From assembly GCA_002320665.1 (NCBI GenBank), contig DCKO01000072.1:29171-46246 (forward strand): a DNA stretch of 17,076 nucleotides, in the 5' to 3' direction. The notes below the pieces were generated by a model. It saw only the letters and a program-made list of their open reading frames with translations. It was not told the DNA's origin and made no database searches. Below are positions 1 to 6,409 of this stretch, piece by piece. The position numbers were made by a program, and so were the translations under genes. How positions within the stretch are numbered: position 1 is the stretch's first letter; the number at the start of each line of letters is the position of its first letter. Source of the stretch: Micavibrio sp. UBA1672 (GTDB lineage: Bacteria > Pseudomonadota > Alphaproteobacteria > Micavibrionales > Micavibrionaceae).

Positions 1-30
1 TATCCGCCGACCCGTGGCATCAAATTCACC
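1..30 (-). repeat. Lysin anchor, copy 1 (cut by window edge)
   Basis: The first 26 or so bases match 2931-2956 inside the full-length lysin gene almost perfectly. Read on the minus strand they encode FDATGRRI preceded by VQG and a stop codon. The same segment recurs near 1600-1626. This implies that another lysin copy, truncated at its 5' end, runs leftwards out of the window. Its catalytic domain cannot be seen. Similarity to the full-length copy stops just upstream of FDATG, at the same point as in copy 2. Confidence 0.7.
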
Positions 31-65
31 TTGAACTTACCTTATACAAAACCTAAAGTAGATTT

Positions 66-665
66 ATGCTTAGAACGATACTCGCAACCGCCCTTATATT
101 CTGCCTGACCTCTTGCGCAAGCCTAACCCCGCAGGAAAAAGAAATCCCCATGCCGGATCAATTTCTGGGCTATTGGAAACCCAGATCAAAAACATTGGCC
201 GGGGTCGGCCTTGATATCCAGCCCGGCATATTTTATTACAAAGATGATCCCGAATATTATAAAGACCTTGATCCTGATGAGTTAGGCATACGAGATTATA
301 CGCAATATAAAGTCCTCGACTATGACGACTCCCGCGTCTATTTACTGACCAAAGAGCGCATCACAAAAGAATGGGCAGAAGAAATGCTTAAAATACCTTA
401 TGAAGAATCCGTAAAAAAAGGATACGTCGACCCCGACTACGCCTATACAATATTATTCATAAGAGAACACGATTACAGCCCCGATTATCGTACTCTGGGC
501 ATGGATGGCTATCGCTGTGGCCTCACCGAAAAGGACTGGAACCTCCCCTTGCATATCCATCAAGAGCGGCTACGCACCAAATATTGTGAAACCCGCCCCG
601 ATGCACAATATGATTCAATCGGCGGCAGCTTCTGGGGTCGCTTTGAAAACGACACCGCCCCTTAA
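66..665 (+). CDS. Putative lipoprotein, convergent partner of the GH24 lysin
   Basis: I do not recognise this 199-aa protein. Residues 1-17 form a lipoprotein signal: a short charged start, a hydrophobic core and the lipobox LTSC with the lipidated Cys at 17. It should therefore be anchored in a membrane facing the periplasm. The mature part opens with a FLGYW motif and alternates short tyrosine-rich stretches (DYTQYKVLDYDDSRVYLL), suggesting a small beta-rich fold. Two late cysteines (YRCGL and KYCET) could form a disulfide. The stop overlaps the stop of the opposing GH24 lysin by four bases, so the two genes are tail to tail. There is no clear Shine-Dalgarno. The pairing and location suggest an inhibitor or immunity protein against a lytic enzyme, but that is inference. 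It does not look like a spanin: it is too long, lacks a proline-rich body and lies on the opposite strand. Confidence 0.7.
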   Translation: MLRTILATALIFCLTSCASLTPQEKEIPMPDQFLGYWKPRSKTLAGVGLDIQPGIFYYKDDPEYYKDLDPDELGIRDYTQYKVLDYDDSRVYLLTKERITKEWAEEMLKIPYEESVKKGYVDPDYAYTILFIREHDYSPDYRTLGMDGYRCGLTEKDWNLPLHIHQERLRTKYCETRPDAQYDSIGGSFWGRFENDTAP

Positions 666-1519
666 AGCCCTTTCGCCGCCCGCTGGCCGCCTTTGGCCGC
701 TCTAGCCCCCTTCTGTAACATGGCCGCCTCAAGGAATTTATTCGCGGTATTCTTGTTCCGGTCATTACTCACCCCGCCGCGCTTGGATTCTAACGCCGCT
801 GCTGCCCAATCCTGCCGCTTGATTGCTGCAAACAAATTCGGCCAGCCCTTATTCTCGGGCTTCCCTGTTTTAGGGTTTTTCACCATTCGGACCTCCCGAA
901 ACTTCGTTGCCCCCAGATTAAAATGCATATCCAAAATCGCTTGCTGCGCCGGCGCGGGATATGTATCAAAATCGGGAAGCACACCGCGCAATTCCCCGGC
1001 ATGACGGCGCAAACGCTCATCAAATTCACGCTTGGCAATCGCTTCGGGCAATATGAGATCGTCAACTGCCAATTGTCCTTTTGTAGGATCAAACTTCTCA
1101 GCCACATGCTTCTTCCCCACACGCGGCTGCTGGATCGCATCCACCTTCTTATAGACGCGCTCAATTTCCTGCTCGGTCGCACGGCGATACTGCCCCGTTT
1201 GCTGATCCCTGATCTCAAAGGGCAATTTCTTGGCCTCATCAACACTATCCAGCAAAATCCCACCAGCCACCGTGACTTTGCCGCCACCATCCGCCGTATC
1301 CTTGAACATATAGTTGGTCTTCGCCGGATCACCCTCTTCGTCGATGACCGCATCAACAACCCTTTTATTATCCACCCCCTTTAAAATCGTGGGACGATAT
1401 TTGGAATCCAGTGGCTTCTCCACCGGAACAGGAACACCCGGCTTTTGACTGGCTTGAGCTTGCGGCGTAGTATTTGTCGCAGAAGCCAGCCTCACTTGCC
1501 GTTCCTTTAATTTCTTCAT
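662..1519 (-). CDS. GH24 (T4-lysozyme-type) muramidase with shortened N-terminus
   Basis: A 285-aa product expected to cleave the MurNAc-GlcNAc bond of peptidoglycan. Residues 1-36 repeat the linker of the longer lysin at 2130-3260 (MKKLKERQVRLA, then a Q/P/V-rich hinge). Residues 50-265 read like T4 lysozyme. A Glu in DEEG (61-62) corresponds to E11, Asp74 in KDT to D20 and Thr83 in KVTVAGG to T26, so the E-D-T triad is present. Later, AQQAILDMHFNLGATKF (191-207) matches the T4 'ALINMVFQMG' helix, and WPNLFAAIKRQDWAAAALES matches the following helices. The tail (270-285) is basic. The peptidoglycan-binding domain of the longer paralogue is missing. Upstream of ATG 1519 the homologous reading frame continues but is broken at a run of six C. 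It may therefore be a silent cassette rather than an expressed gene. No good ribosome site precedes 1519. Confidence 0.75.
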   Translation of the reverse strand: MKKLKERQVRLASATNTTPQAQASQKPGVPVPVEKPLDSKYRPTILKGVDNKRVVDAVIDEEGDPAKTNYMFKDTADGGGKVTVAGGILLDSVDEAKKLPFEIRDQQTGQYRRATEQEIERVYKKVDAIQQPRVGKKHVAEKFDPTKGQLAVDDLILPEAIAKREFDERLRRHAGELRGVLPDFDTYPAPAQQAILDMHFNLGATKFREVRMVKNPKTGKPENKGWPNLFAAIKRQDWAAAALESKRGGVSNDRNKNTANKFLEAAMLQKGARAAKGGQRAAKGL

Positions 1520-1626
1520 AATTTCATCTTCTGAAAAAGGCTTAATACGGTAATCCTTCGCAAGACTAAATAAATCAGAGCGCTCCTCTGCCCTAATCCG
1601 CCCCCCGTAGCATCAAACGCACCTTG
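1495..1626 (-). repeat. Lysin anchor, copy 2, with frameshift at a C6 tract
   Basis: By hand alignment roughly four bases in five match 2829-2956. On the minus strand the frame runs back from MKKLKERQ through AKDYRIKPFSEDEI, RIRAEERSDLFSL and DATG, as in the full-length lysin. At the run of six C (1601-1606) one base is missing relative to the full copy, which puts the frame out. With a seventh base the frame would stay open back to a GTG at 1657-1659. Homology ends at the same boundary as in copy 1: both have QG before [A/E]FDATG, where the full gene has KRER. Confidence 0.7.
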
Positions 1627-1659
1627 CCCATCAAAGCAAAGAGCGCTAATCTCTAACAC

Positions 1660-2133
1660 ATGAAAACCAGCACACTTTTGATAGCACTATTTTCTCTTAT
1701 ACCTTTCCAAGCCAATGCTCTTGAAGAAGACGCCTTTGAAAAGGCTAAAAAACACCATCAAACAATTATCAATGCCTGCGAAGCAAAAGCCCAACCCAAA
1801 TGGGATACAGGAACAACAGCAGAAATGATGGACGGTTCTTACCTCTATGTTGAATGCCTCTACGGAGAAATCAAAAGAATTTCGGATGTTTATTTTATTT
1901 CCCCTAATAAGAACATAAATAAAGACGCTTTTCTAAAACAACTCAAAATCCATACAGAAAGCGCCTATGAAACCTATTGGCTTTTATATCACGGCGCCTG
2001 CAGCCCCTGCGGCACAATGTATCGCGGCATGCATATCAACGACACTGCTGGTGAAATAAAAAATATTTTAAAAACCATGCTAAATAATGCCTATGAACAT
2101 GGTCGACCACTCCAGGAACCGGACAATCCCTAA
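1660..2133 (+). CDS. Exported protein, possibly LprI-like, convergent partner of the GH108 lysin
   Basis: A 157-aa protein with a Sec signal peptide: MKTSTLLIALFSLIPFQANA, with AxA cleavage near residue 20. The mature part has four cysteines, of which CSPC forms a close pair. The pattern Y-x(3)-C, a DxYF helix region, then ETYWLLYHGAC, GTMYRGM and a final long helix loosely resembles the DUF1311/LprI layout (W-xx-Y-xxxx-C followed by a glycine/methionine turn and a closing helix). LprI of Mycobacterium is a known lysozyme inhibitor. I call the resemblance tentative. The stop overlaps that of the opposing GH108 lysin by four bases (2130-2133). The context suggests a periplasmic protein protecting against, or modulating, the neighbouring muramidase. 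No Shine-Dalgarno is evident. Confidence 0.6.
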   Translation: MKTSTLLIALFSLIPFQANALEEDAFEKAKKHHQTIINACEAKAQPKWDTGTTAEMMDGSYLYVECLYGEIKRISDVYFISPNKNINKDAFLKQLKIHTESAYETYWLLYHGACSPCGTMYRGMHINDTAGEIKNILKTMLNNAYEHGRPLQEPDNP

Positions 2134-3260
2134 AACGGCTTTTCTTTAGGAATCGGCGGCAAGATAAAGGTTTTTGCTCGATCCAGCCATCCATTTAAAA
2201 ACCCAGCTTGCGTAGGGTGTTGTGCCTGTTTCTCAAACGCCTTTATTCTTTTCCTTACAACTGCATTATTAACTTCTCGCAAAACCCCTTGTTGCTTTGC
2301 CGTTTCAATGGCTTTTCTGGTACCTGATCCCAAAACGCCATCTTCTTTCATTTTTGTGCCCAATTTGGCGTTTAATTCTTGCTGATACCATCTAACGGCA
2401 TTTGTTGGGCCGTTTAAAATGGCCATATCAAGAATATGACCTGCTGTTTGTTCATCATCAACCTTATCAATTTTATAACGTTTATAATACATCTCATCAT
2501 AAATCTGACGCGCTAATTTCGGCTGAACCTGTTTAATATTAGTTGTAAAACTGCTCGGCAAATTCTCCTTACGAGACTTTTTCCAATTTTGATATTCAGT
2601 CAAAGTTCCACTATTGATCCCAATATTCGTGGCACCGCGCCTATCAATAGCATTCTGATTAACACTTCCCGAAGTATACCCTTTTTCTTTATTTGCAACT
2701 TCAGGAAAAAAAGTATCAATCGTGTGTTTAGGCTTATTTTGCTGTACTTGCGGCTTTTGCTGAGGGATCGGAACACTCTGTTTTTGTGCAGACTGGGATT
2801 GAGACTGAGATGCCACCGCCGCCAACCTCACCTGCCGCTCCTTTAATTTCTTCATAACCTCTTCCTCGGTGAAGGGCTTTATGCGGTAATCCTTCGCCAG
2901 ACTAAACAGATCAGGCCGCTCCTCATCCCGTATCCGCCGACCCGTGGCATCAAACTCGCGCTCCCGCTTCTGTGCAAAAACAAACCCCGTATCAGGCTCT
3001 TTCCGCTCCGCAACAAATCTCTGACGCAGGGCATTCTCCGTCTCACCTTTCGGCTTGAGAACACCATCCACGCGCAGGCCATTCTCAGACTGAAAAGCCT
3101 TGATCCCGTCATCCAGTTCGCGGGTGAAAATCCCATGCGGTTCGGAAGCGTTACTGCTAAAATCAAAGTACCCGAAATCACTTAAGGCATCTTTGACCAC
3201 AAACACATCATCCTCGCGGTTCTCACGGTTGTTCCCAACTGTTTTGAATAAATTGAACAT
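2130..3260 (-). CDS. Modular lysin: PG-binding domain + linker + GH108 muramidase + PG_binding_3
   Basis: The full-length member of the lysin set. Numbering from ATG 3266, residues 16-82 form a PG_binding_1-like domain (VKDALSDFGYF, GIKAFQSENGLRVDGVL, GETENALRQRF). Residues 100-147 are a charged anchor (FDATGRRIRDEERPDLF to MKKLKERQVRLA). Residues 150-180 are a Q/S/P hinge. Residues 183-270 read as GH108, with candidate catalytic Glu194 in NKEKGY and the family turn IDRRGATNIGI. Residues 271-367 read as PG_binding_3 (DMAILNGPTNAVRWYQQEL, EDGVLGSGT, GFLNGWLDRA). It should bind and cut peptidoglycan, as phage endolysins or virion lysozymes do. No signal peptide is visible. AGGGAG lies one base before ATG 3266 but seven before ATG 3260, so I prefer the latter start (376 aa). 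It is the last gene of the portal transcription unit, and its catalytic half is not shared with the GH24 paralogue. Confidence 0.82.
   Translation of the reverse strand: MFNLFKTVGNNRENREDDVFVVKDALSDFGYFDFSSNASEPHGIFTRELDDGIKAFQSENGLRVDGVLKPKGETENALRQRFVAERKEPDTGFVFAQKREREFDATGRRIRDEERPDLFSLAKDYRIKPFTEEEVMKKLKERQVRLAAVASQSQSQSAQKQSVPIPQQKPQVQQNKPKHTIDTFFPEVANKEKGYTSGSVNQNAIDRRGATNIGINSGTLTEYQNWKKSRKENLPSSFTTNIKQVQPKLARQIYDEMYYKRYKIDKVDDEQTAGHILDMAILNGPTNAVRWYQQELNAKLGTKMKEDGVLGSGTRKAIETAKQQGVLREVNNAVVRKRIKAFEKQAQHPTQAGFLNGWLDRAKTFILPPIPKEKPF
2829..2956 (-). repeat. Lysin anchor, copy 3 (inside the full-length gene)
   Basis: This part of the GH108 lysin gene encodes FDATGRRIRDEERPD through MKKLKERQ. 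It is the copy from which the truncated anchors at 1-30 and 1495-1626 are recognised. It sits between the peptidoglycan-binding domain and the hinge, which is where recombination would swap catalytic domains while keeping the frame. Confidence 0.75.
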
Positions 3261-3271
3261 ACTCATACTCC

Positions 3272-3532
3272 CTAAATTGAACTACGGCCTCTATCTATCA
3301 AACGCAAAATCTTCGCCATAAGCGCTCTCTGCCCTTCCGCGTAGCGCAATTCTTCATCCGCCGAGAGAGCGCCCAAGGCACGCTGGAAGGTTATCCCTTG
3401 CAAATGGGCAAGAACCCTCTGCCCGTCTTCGGTAGCAAACAGGCGCGCAAAGCTCTTCTCGATCTCGCGCATCTCGATTTTTTCAGGCAATTGCGCGGTA
3501 TAAACAGGCGTGGTTTCCTTAGTTTTGAACAT
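3272..3532 (-). CDS. Bbp19-like small podophage protein
   Basis: A short soluble protein (86 aa from ATG 3532). The core FARLFATEDGQRVLAHLQG, then LRYAEGQRALMAKIL, fits the Bbp19 family named after Bordetella phage BPP-1: a hydrophobic start, a 'GxRVLxxL' helix, then an 'xREGxRxLvxxI' helix. Its function is not known to me; it is usually a virion-region gene near the portal. The start at 3532 is chosen because GGAGGG lies about nine bases upstream. The longer 93-aa reading from 3553 has no such site and would overlap the portal further. The portal stop lies 14 bases inside this gene, so translation is probably coupled. The lysin follows closely downstream. Confidence 0.65.
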   Translation of the reverse strand: MFKTKETTPVYTAQLPEKIEMREIEKSFARLFATEDGQRVLAHLQGITFQRALGALSADEELRYAEGQRALMAKILRLIDRGRSSI

Positions 3533-5081
3533 GGTTGTCACCCTCCGGCGCAATGGCCTGCACGGCTTCTTCCGCCACTTTCAAAATATCTTTACGCACC
3601 AGATCACTAGGCACAGCCAAAGCTTCGGCTAAAAATCTCGCCGCCGCAGGTAAATCCACAGACAGAGCCGCCTCAGGCCCCATAGACAGCACAGAATTAA
3701 TCCAGCTCAGCGTATTTTGAACATTGCGCTGACCTTGCGAGCGCGCGAGAGGAGAACGGTAATCCACCGCCACCAAACGCCCGTCCAGCGAAATATCCGG
3801 CACTTCCCCGCGACGGCGCAAAATGCTAAAAGCACGTTTAATCAGGGGTGTCAGTAATTCAGACTGCAAACGCCCATAAGTCGCCCCCAATATCAGAGAC
3901 ATCTGCGCCGAACGCTCCAGAACTTCGGTCGCCGTCATCGCTGGCCCTGCAATCGGGGCAAGCTTATCGCCCAATAGCGCATGACGAATACGACTCTGCA
4001 AATTCTCAAGGACTAACTGCGAGACATCAAAACGCCCGGGCATATCCAAAGGCTGCAAGCCCTTCGAGCCAATAGCTTTGGGAATTATACTCCCCGGAGT
4101 CAGCTCGATATTCGCAGGGTTCAAAACCCCGTCATCATCGGCTTGCCAAATCCCTGTCACGGCAATAGAAGCGTTTTTCAAGATAAGCTCCACCACTTTA
4201 TTGGCGGTCTTAATATCCGGCAAAGCTTTCATCACAGGCGACCTTCCATAAATTTCATCCGGTGATTTCATCCAGCGGAAACTAATCATAGGACTTTGCG
4301 CAAATTTACCCGTTTGCAAAATCACAGGCTCGGATAAATCTTCGAATAAAAACGCCATGTACTCATAAACCAAACCATTCGGGATAACCGATTCAAGCAC
4401 TGGAAAACGGCTCTGCGGGTCTTTCGCCGCCGCACGTGTAATCTTATCGGGAATGATGGCAGACGGGTAACGAGCCACCATATCCTCTAAGCGCATCTGG
4501 ATAATCCGGTAAGAGGAATCCAGCATGCCCGATGCACCCTCTTCCAGCACAATCTGCTTCAAGGGAACAGCGCAAAATCTAAAGGCTGAAAACTCACCAG
4601 GCTCGTTTTCCTCGAATGAAATACTCGCCGTGCCGCCAACAATCAAATCAAGATACGCCTGATGAATCTCAACAGCAAAATTCGAGCGATCAAAATGCGC
4701 CTGTATCGTCTGCGCGGCCTTCTCCAGTACTGGCGCGAGCGCATCGGCTTCGGCGGCACTTAAATCAGGCCCGGGCTTAAGACCAAACCATTGCGACCAG
4801 ATCGGAGTCAAATTCCCGAGTAAACTCGCAGCTAACTGATCCACCGCATCCAGCGCCGTCGCATCATAAATCCGGCTATGACGGTTTTGACCAGCATGAA
4901 ACCCGCCCGTAAATCCGCCGCGCTGAGGCAATGTATAATCGTAACATTCCTCCCATAAACTCTGCCAATTCTCTTTACGGGATTTAGCAGCCTGATATCG
5001 GCTTACAACATCTTTAGCCTGTTCTTGCCGCGCTAAAACCTCATCATCTTCATAACGTAAAATAGTATTTTTCTGTTCCAT
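3519..5081 (-). CDS. Phage head-to-tail connector (portal) protein
   Basis: A 520-aa protein of the podophage head-to-tail connecting (Head-tail_con) portal family. Twelve copies normally form the ring through which DNA enters and leaves the capsid. The evidence is the typical N-terminal segment W-x(5)-CYDYTLPQRG (about 43-56), followed by IYDATALDAVDQLAASLLGNLTP and WFGLKPG. Later come YRIIQMRLEDMVARYP, the stem/wing stretch and the late MTATEVLERSAQ motif (about 379-390), all usual for this family. Length is normal and the frame is intact. It starts just after the 90-aa gene (two-base gap). A large terminase gene would normally sit beside it, but none is present here and host genes begin within 1.4 kb. 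That points to a reduced or domesticated phage block. Confidence 0.9.
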   Translation of the reverse strand: MEQKNTILRYEDDEVLARQEQAKDVVSRYQAAKSRKENWQSLWEECYDYTLPQRGGFTGGFHAGQNRHSRIYDATALDAVDQLAASLLGNLTPIWSQWFGLKPGPDLSAAEADALAPVLEKAAQTIQAHFDRSNFAVEIHQAYLDLIVGGTASISFEENEPGEFSAFRFCAVPLKQIVLEEGASGMLDSSYRIIQMRLEDMVARYPSAIIPDKITRAAAKDPQSRFPVLESVIPNGLVYEYMAFLFEDLSEPVILQTGKFAQSPMISFRWMKSPDEIYGRSPVMKALPDIKTANKVVELILKNASIAVTGIWQADDDGVLNPANIELTPGSIIPKAIGSKGLQPLDMPGRFDVSQLVLENLQSRIRHALLGDKLAPIAGPAMTATEVLERSAQMSLILGATYGRLQSELLTPLIKRAFSILRRRGEVPDISLDGRLVAVDYRSPLARSQGQRNVQNTLSWINSVLSMGPEAALSVDLPAAARFLAEALAVPSDLVRKDILKVAEEAVQAIAPEGDNHVQN

Positions 5082-5083
5082 GA

Positions 5084-5356
5084 TTATTCCCCCAGCAAAG
5101 TTTTACGGCTTTTACTATTGCGATCCGCCAGATCAAGAAAACCGCGAAAACTCGTAGCAATCGTGCCAAAACGGCTACGGTCACGCTTGAGCAAATTTTG
5201 CTCTCTGGCTTCCTGCGCATTTTCGGCAGCACTGATATCTGTGCTATCCGTTGCAGTCTCCGATGTAGTGACAGTAACTGGTGCGGGGGCTGGCGCTTGC
5301 ACAATAACAGGCGCAGGCGCGGCCTTCGGGGTCGAGATTAAGCTACCCATGACCAA
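5084..5356 (-). CDS. Small conserved podophage protein next to the portal
   Basis: 90 aa. It starts with MVMGSLISTPKAA, followed by a low-complexity Ala/Pro/Val tract (about 11-32). A C-terminal block NLLKRDRSRFGTIATSFRG ... SRKTLLGE resembles a short conserved protein found beside connector genes in many podophages (basic segment, GTI-TS-RG, and a final RKTLLGE). Its role is unknown to me. The start at 5356 is supported by AAAGGAG seven bases upstream. ATG 5350 is a possible alternative. It overlaps the end of the preceding gene by 19 bases, which suggests translational coupling within one operon. Confidence 0.7.
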   Translation of the reverse strand: MVMGSLISTPKAAPAPVIVQAPAPAPVTVTTSETATDSTDISAAENAQEAREQNLLKRDRSRFGTIATSFRGFLDLADRNSKSRKTLLGE

Positions 5357-5787
5357 ACTCCTTTCATATATTTATAGTCCTTAAGATCATCTTCGTTTTG
5401 AGGTTCCGCGTATTGCTCCTCGCTTAAATATTGATAGAGCTGCCACGGCGTTAAAACCCTGCGTTTGTGAATACCCAGCACGCGCTTGACGGCCTCCACA
5501 CAGGTAAAAGGCATCATCGGCGCAGGCTTGATTGATTGCCGGATAGCGGTTTTAACAACCACATGCCCTTCAGCTTCCAGCCATGCTGGCAAATCAAAAT
5601 CCGCCGCGCAGTCTTGCACATAAATTTCCGTATGATGCGCGAGAGGATCAATCGAAACCCATCGCTGTCCGTCACACATCACAACAAAGCAATGCCGGAA
5701 GCCTTCTTTTAGATATTTTAGATAAGGCAATTCACTCTGAGCCGTAAAAACCACCCAGACCTCTTGTTTTAAATTTTGATTGATCAT
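5338..5787 (-). CDS. Unidentified protein, possible permuted papain-like (NlpC/P60-type) fold
   Basis: 149 aa with no signal peptide or membrane segment. An early histidine in GFRHCFVV (His32) is followed by a strand and WVSIDPL (Asp47). A cysteine at the head of a helix comes later in PFTCVEAVKRVLGI (Cys96), then LTPWQLYQYL. The order His, Asp, then Cys before a helix is that of circularly permuted papain-like enzymes (LRAT and YiiX/YebB relatives), which act as peptidases, amidases or acyltransferases. This is my pattern reading only and could be coincidence. Its ATG overlaps the stop of the preceding gene (ATGA, 5784-5787), so the two are translationally coupled. It sits two genes before the portal. 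Confidence 0.6.
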   Translation of the reverse strand: MINQNLKQEVWVVFTAQSELPYLKYLKEGFRHCFVVMCDGQRWVSIDPLAHHTEIYVQDCAADFDLPAWLEAEGHVVVKTAIRQSIKPAPMMPFTCVEAVKRVLGIHKRRVLTPWQLYQYLSEEQYAEPQNEDDLKDYKYMKGVWSWVA

Positions 5788-6230
5788 TCCGCGGCCTGCC
5801 TTTCTGGATCAAAAAGCGAAGCCTGTCTGTGCATCACATTACGCTCCGTCCAGTTCGCCTCTCGAATAATCCCTTTCTTGATAAAGGGCGTCTCCAAGCG
5901 ATCCATCGCCTCCTCCCAAAGCCTAGCCGCGTGCGCTTCTTTACTACGGCGCGAATCAGGTGGCATATTCCGGCGGCCATAATGGCGCAAAACCAGCAAA
6001 TGATCGCGCAGCAATCGCCGAGTTCTATAAAGTCTGTCCAGAATATTCAAAATATCCACAGGTTCACACGGTCTTGGAACATCCCCTGCCCCCGACATAA
6101 AGCGAGCACCATCACACTTGGCTTGTTGCGCGGCAATAAACCAGAACCACGCTTCTTCTGCTGACTCAAATGGCATCACGCTATCGCTTTCACGATATAC
6201 GAAGCCCCTGTAGACATCCTTTTTCGACAT
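5784..6230 (-). CDS. Unidentified 148-aa protein, first gene of the portal operon
   Basis: I do not recognise the function. The protein is soluble, with an aromatic stretch EEAWFWFIAAQQAKCDGARF (about 25-44) and a motif GDVPRPCEPVDILNILDRLY. A strongly basic helix RTRRLLRDHLLVLRHYGRR (about 69-87) follows, and then a charged helical tail. The basic part could bind nucleic acid, so a regulator or packaging accessory protein is possible, but nothing decides it. The start at 6230 is supported by AAAAGGAG five bases upstream. It is the first gene after the intergenic control region and overlaps the next gene by four bases. Confidence 0.65.
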   Translation of the reverse strand: MSKKDVYRGFVYRESDSVMPFESAEEAWFWFIAAQQAKCDGARFMSGAGDVPRPCEPVDILNILDRLYRTRRLLRDHLLVLRHYGRRNMPPDSRRSKEAHAARLWEEAMDRLETPFIKKGIIREANWTERNVMHRQASLFDPERQAAE

Positions 6231-6261
6231 GTCTGCTCCTTTTTTCTTTTAATTTTTTTGG

Positions 6262-6329
6262 GTTCTCACACACAAGTTAAGAGAAAAGAAACAATATTTC
6301 AGATACAATTGTTCCCTTTATGTTCTCAC
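6262..6329 (-). promoter_or_regulatory. Candidate operator repeats in the leader of the phage-like operon
   Basis: The minus-strand octamer GTGAGAAC occurs exactly twice, at 6262-6269 and 6322-6329, with starts 60 bp apart. Between them is an imperfect dyad, GAAACAAT (6288-6295) with ATTGTTCC (6308-6315), twelve bases apart. The upstream octamer overlaps the proposed -10 at 6329. Such sites could bind a repressor of the portal operon. Which protein binds is unknown. Confidence 0.35.
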
Positions 6330-6357
6330 TTATGCTATATATATTTTTCGATGTCAA
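6329..6357 (-). promoter_or_regulatory. Promoter of the portal/lysin operon
   Basis: On the minus strand a perfect TTGACA (6357-6352) is followed after 17 bases by CATAAG (6334-6329), four of six matches to the -10 consensus. Transcription would start near 6322, about 90 bases before the ATG at 6230. This is the only strong sigma70-like element in the 6231-6460 gap pointing left. Confidence 0.5.
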
Positions 6358-6409
6358 GAAAAAAATAGGAAAAGTTTCCTGTTTACCTTACCCTGCATAA
6401 ATGGGATTA

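Noticed and set aside
66..665. Outer-membrane spanin (Rz1-like) for the lysin
   Set aside because: It is far too long, not proline-rich, on the opposite strand and not nested in an inner-membrane spanin gene.
923..1384. Plus-strand 153-aa open frame opposite the GH24 lysin
   Set aside because: It shows no family motif and lies antisense to a frame with clear GH24 motifs and triad residues; treated as a shadow.
3533..3553. Upstream start giving a 93-aa Bbp19-like protein
   Set aside because: It has no ribosome site and overlaps the portal further; the internal ATG at 3532 is preceded by GGAGGG.
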